Assembly: GCF_019059575.1 (NCBI RefSeq)
Contig: NW_024881847.1
Span: 372,001-436,000 of the forward strand
Direction: 5' to 3'
DNA from: Amphibalanus amphitrite
Taxonomy: Eukaryota; Arthropoda; Thecostraca; Balanomorpha; Balanidae
DNA: 64,000 nucleotides
Shown: in pieces, positions 59,715 to 64,000 of the stretch
How positions within the stretch are numbered: the stretch's first letter is position 1
Layout: the number at the start of each line of letters is the position of its first letter
The notes under the pieces: generated by a model
Told to the model about the DNA's origin: nothing
What the model saw: the letters and a program-made list of their open reading frames with translations, nothing else
The model's database searches: none
Position numbers and translations under genes: made by a program

Positions 59715-61599
59715 CGGTGACTAGTGACAGACGCAGCTCGGAGCCGCATAGACCGCGGACTAGTGGTGCTGTGGCGTTTGGGAACGTTTTCAACGTGCTG
59801 TGATAAACTAGTGTATAAGATGAGAAGGGTGTGGTCAGGTGGAAACGTGTGGCGTGAACACTGAACATGGATTGGTGTATGTGAAGATGGTTGCATTTGT
59901 TTTTAGATTGCTGGATTGCGATCGTAAATCACGTTAGTACTCAGGAGACCCATAATGCCTAGCTGTTAGAGCTAGCTTAAGCTATCATAATATGCTTCTC
60001 CGTCTAGTTTTGGCTATAATCATCAGCATGTCAGAAATACGTTTTCAATGGTCTAGGGGAATTATTCCCGCTAAATGTTTCGTTTTGCAGCGATTTCAAT
60101 GACAAATGAATGGCGTTGATTTCTCTGCGCCATTTAAGTAGGTACGTCGGTGCCAGTGCATGGATGCTGTCACCGCATTGGTGCAATAAATACAGCTATG
60201 TATGACGTGGTTTCAAATTAGGCATTCGAGAGAAGTTGCAACATGCAAGGTGGTGTTTTAGATGTTTGATTTGCATTAGTGTAACCGGATATGCACAGTG
60301 GATCTCCACCTTTCAGATAGCTATTTCATATTTATTGCAGGAAACTTTCCATCGTTTTACCTAATCATGGCAGCTCACTTACGGTGCATCGCATTTGAGA
60401 GCACGTCACATTCGAAACTCTCCGATCGAAATAAGGAACCAACATCAAAATGGATCACAAAACTGAATATGTAGGTTGTATAAGATATTTTACCATAATG
60501 CACCGATCAGTTGAGTCCTTTATACTTTGCGCTCTGAAAGCATGGTTCCATATTTGCCATGCCACATAACATTATTCCAACTCTGAGGTTTCTTACAGCG
60601 ATCCACAAAAAGTGAACTACTGACGCCTCTTTTAATGCTGACGTTAAGCCTGCTGAATCTGACAGATATTTGTTCAGCACTTGGTTCAGCATAGTATTTA
60701 ACGCAATATGTGACTATAATATGTGACTATATGTAATGACGGGTTCCGTCCCGGTGGGAAAGCACATTGCTGGGTTTGATTGATAGCCTGATAGGGTTCA
60801 TCGCCGCTTAGTTGCTACGAGAACTCGCGCGCGATCGCCCTACCAACGCTCGGGAGTCCCATGTTTTAAACAATTGTATTGTTTTTGTAACGGTGTGGTT
60901 AGGAAATCGAGGCACCAGGCGACGTCCTCTTTGCAATGTACTTACCTATCTTGGTTTATTTGTTACCTAAATCTCGGCATATCCGTTTGCGACGACTACA
61001 TCGCATGTTTCTCTGTTTATTGTTATCACTCACGCTTAACAATAAAACGTCACAACACGTCTCCAACGTGAATAACAAATACAAAGGCGCTGCATGCACA
61101 GGCAGACAGTAAAGGCTGCGATAGCTGCGACTTGCCAGCAGCTTTTCATGAAACGCCAGTTACACTCTACACATAGACAACACGTATCAAGACACACAAC
61201 TACACTTAAAAACATTGGACCGTCCGACTTCGAGTGCTAACACCGCATGCATGCACTATTCTGTCATGAGACGATGACTGTCAACTGGCTCAGTTTTCAA
61301 ATCATTCATTGTGGTTTGACGACTATCATCACTAAGTTCCTGAGTTGAGCATTTGTCACTAAACTCGCCCTGCTCCTAACCATTTTTCATTACAGGTTTT
61401 TAAGCCTTCGGCAACTTTCATGCTTTTGTGAATTGAGCCTTTATGGAGAGCATGAAACTCGCATGAAAACTCACACGAAAAACAAAAATTAATTTTCCTC
61501 CTGTTCCGGGCCTCAACGTCCATCTATCCACTCGCGCCCACTTCTCCAGCTTCACATCCCTTTCGCTCGTAGACTGCTCTGCTCCCGTTGAGCGCTGGT
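59715..61599. other. NDUFAF1 3' UTR and spacer
   Basis: Holds the poly(A) signal at 60185. Beyond it no gene was recognised. Confidence 0.45.
60185..60190 (+). promoter_or_regulatory. Poly(A) signal AATAAA, NDUFAF1
   Basis: First canonical hexamer on the plus strand, 471 bases after the stop codon. Confidence 0.5.
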
Positions 61600-63514
61600 C
61601 TATACGGTATTCCCTATGAACTTGGCCAGCGCCAGGTAGACACTGTTGGCCGTCAGCGGACACTTGACGAACGTGGCGGCACAGTTGGCCCCCGATCGAC
61701 CCGCTTCAGCGGCCTCCAGGATGGAGGTGCCGTTCAGCCATGAGCTGACATACGAGTTGCTGCAAACGAACACAGTGCGGTGAGAGCAGTGGCGATAGGC
61801 GGTGATATTTGAATGCATGGAACTGATCTTGCGGCATTGCTGTGTAAGGTATTTGGGATGTATTCACGCATAATTTAACTCGATTGGTGAATGAAGCTAT
61901 CTCGAAGTTTATTGTTGAAAATGTTCATACGAATATCCTTTCTGCGGCTCCCCCTTATTGCCCCCACACGGCTTCAGATATGACCTACCTGACCAGACCC
62001 TCGAGCAGGAGGTCGTGTGACTCGGCGTGACCCTCCTTGACGCTGAGTGCAGCCTCGCGCACGTAGGTGCACACGCCCCGCTGCATGCACGCCGTCGAGT
62101 CGATGTCGTACTGGGCCAGCGTATCGTCCAGGCGCGCCATCAGACCCGTCGTGGTCTCCTCACCTGGACGAGGGAGATGGGGTTAAAGAGATTTGGGGAC
62201 GGTTCGAGACACCCTCCGTCTTATAGGTTACGGCAGCCGGCAGTTCCCTGCAACACGCCCGATGGTAATTGACAAAAAAGTGTTAACCTCAGTGGTTGGT
62301 TGCAACATTTTTGCGGATATGCGGCGAGGAACATGATTTTATTTCAATTGGTTCAGACCTGCTGTTTTAAATCATTATTCTTGTCTAGATTCAACCTTGT
62401 TGGTGTGCTAACTACTAGCAATGCTCTCACTTGAGGTGTTTTCAATCCGTAGTACAGGATGATGTCAGGATGAGCGAGCTGTGCGTATAATTGCCCACAA
62501 AATGTTTTCCTTTCGAGCCACATAACATTGTCTTAGAGTCGCTGAAAGTGCTAATTTCTCAACAAATTACTCCCCAGCAAAAAGTCACATGTAGTAACAC
62601 TGCGGGTTTCGAGACCGCCTCCTTTGTGAAGCACCATCCTAGTAGGTGTCAACATCCACAAAAAGAGAGGGATGCTGACACCCTGCCGGGGCCGCGAGGC
62701 GGACGCCAGCCGTGACTGGCGGGCCGTATTGGCGGAACTGAGTGTCGGTCACGGCGAGGGTACTCCCCAGTCCTCAGTGTCAGCAGGTCACAACGTGACT
62801 CCCCAGAAAAGTGAAAGGACGAGCACGCACTCTTTGTGCGCCGCTTCCGCCGCTGCTTACTCACTCAATTACTCCGTCCACCGGTCCGGAAAGAGTGATA
62901 CAAGAGGCGCGGTGTAAACACAGGTGTTATCAACTGTGACCTGCTGGCCATTGTTAGTTTGTGTTACTCTTGTTACCCAATAATGAATGAGGAACATAAT
63001 GGACAATAGCCAGTGATATCACTCCACTGTCGCTTTTATGACGGGTCAGAGTTGACTGCTCAATAATTACTGCTTGTCGGAATTGATCAAAAATAAGTTG
63101 AAATTACGTAAAAGTGATATCCACCATCGGTCGCTTCCTTGTCTGTATACTCGTCAGTCGTTAAATAATCTAACACAGTTGTCGCTATCCATTCCATCGT
63201 AACAAATCTAATCTCGTCATTGACATCACATGTCCTCCATCACCTCCTCCACTAAGCCTCTTACCGTCATCGGCTCGTCCATAGCCGGCCATTTTGCCGA
63301 GGTTGCTGAGGTTGAGGAAGGACGGCAGTCCGCTGGTGGTGCCGCCCAGCTGTCCCACCAGCCACGGCACGGCCACCATGGCGAGCAACACGGTCAGGCC
63401 GAGCGCCAGCAGGCTGGGCCAGTTGACGGAGAGCATGGTGGACCAGTCGGCGTACTGGCCCACCAGAGAGCCGAGCGGGATGGAGAGGAACGGCACCGTG
63501 AACTGCAGGCCCAG
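61600..63514 (-). CDS. Unrecognised membrane protein, last three exons (5' part missing)
   Basis: Exons from the 5' side: 63265-63514, 61989-62163, 61600-61759, in frame with GT-AG junctions. The start codon and earlier exons lie beyond the window. The visible 194 residues begin LGLQFTVPFLSIPLGSLVGQ, then a clear membrane segment (LLALGLTVLLAMVAVPWLVG). A GMARLDD-type region follows, then a C-terminal part with spaced cysteines: ACMQRGVCTYVREA and GRSGANCAATFVKCPL. That cysteine pattern recalls uncharacterised secreted or membrane proteins of arthropods, but I cannot name a family. The final exon is followed by TAG at 61600-61602. Confidence 0.65.
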
Positions 63515-64000
63515 CTGTGGAGGGGGGGGGGGAGAGGGAGTCAGTGACAGCACCTTTTACTGCACGCCCGGCTGTGGTGAGAGAGGGGACCAGTTAGTGG
63601 TAGTACCGTGGATTTTAGGTTTAACTGTGGGTAGAGGAGGGGAAGAGTCGGTGGGAGTACGGTGACCTACAGGCTAACGAGAGACGGCAGACTCAACCGA
63701 CTTGCCTGCAGCATTGCTGGCATTCGGGTAGGCCAGGTCAGGTGATCTGAGGTGATTATGTCATCTTGTTCAATTAATAACGGGAGAGCCACGTTCGTAA
63801 ATGGGACCGTGCTCAGCGCTTATGCAACAAAGGCAACGTCGGGCTGTAAATCCTTGGCTACATTAATCCTGAGCTTAGTGCAGACCCTGGACTACCTGCA
63901 GGTCTTAGGTAACCAGCAGGTCCTGGTTACGAGCAGGTGCTGCTTACCTGCAGGTCCTGGTTACGTGCACCTCCTGCTTACCTGCAGGTCCTAGTCACGA
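63515..64000. other. Intron of the membrane protein gene with short repeats
   Basis: No exon was recognised. From about 63888 to the window end there are several imperfect copies of a TTACCTGCAGGTCCTGG-type unit. Confidence 0.4.

Overview
This is eukaryotic nuclear DNA from an animal. Genes are split by spliceosomal introns, their protein families are metazoan, coding exons are GC-rich and the spacers are AT-richer and full of transposon relics. An arthropod is likely and a crustacean plausible (barnacles came to mind from the GC-rich coding and repeat-dense spacers), but nothing in the sequence fixes the species.

Layout. 1-237: right end of a TTAA-type transposon. 580-715: one exon of a receptor-type protein tyrosine phosphatase (plus strand), with a possible last exon at 3646-3761. 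4529-16279: a single uninterrupted 3,916-codon reading frame for a divergent dynein heavy chain (DNHD1-like). 16856-20133: composite TTAA-type transposon holding two smaller elements. 20644-21147: intronless nucleoredoxin/tryparedoxin-like gene (minus). 23099-26632: seven-exon mitochondrial 3-hydroxyisobutyrate-dehydrogenase-like gene (minus) with one GC-AG intron. 27876-32067: four TTAA-type elements, one nested and two abutting. 33757-41740: eight-exon gamma-butyrobetaine/trimethyllysine dioxygenase-like gene (minus); its introns hold a hAT-type element loaded with a 20-bp minisatellite and a 0.5-kb CT-rich microsatellite. 43461-47720: frameshifted GYGAP-repeat coding tract, a CRE-containing 31-bp array, two minisatellite fields and a retroposed insert. 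48135-55785: possible orphan exon, palindromic elements, more TTAA-type elements and a perfect 1.37-kb inverted repeat. 56940-59714: four-exon NDUFAF1 (CIA30) gene (plus). 61600-63514: last three exons of an unrecognised membrane protein gene (minus).

The annotated genes do not form a pathway. Three encode probable mitochondrial proteins (dehydrogenase, dioxygenase, complex I assembly factor), which may be chance.

The least expected signals are: (1) the intronless dynein-like gene, in which AAA1, the main motor ATPase, seems to be missing; (2) a set of non-autonomous TTAA-target elements that share one architecture (short TIR, G-tract/C-tract hairpin with a family-specific loop, conserved subterminal block, interior packed with AGGTCA nuclear-receptor half-sites); (3) the long perfect hairpin at 52053-53417. 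Exon joins were made by hand from splice signals and reading frame. For the three multi-exon genes with both ends in the window (dehydrogenase, dioxygenase, NDUFAF1), the joins give open frames of exactly 1,086, 1,404 and 906 bases.
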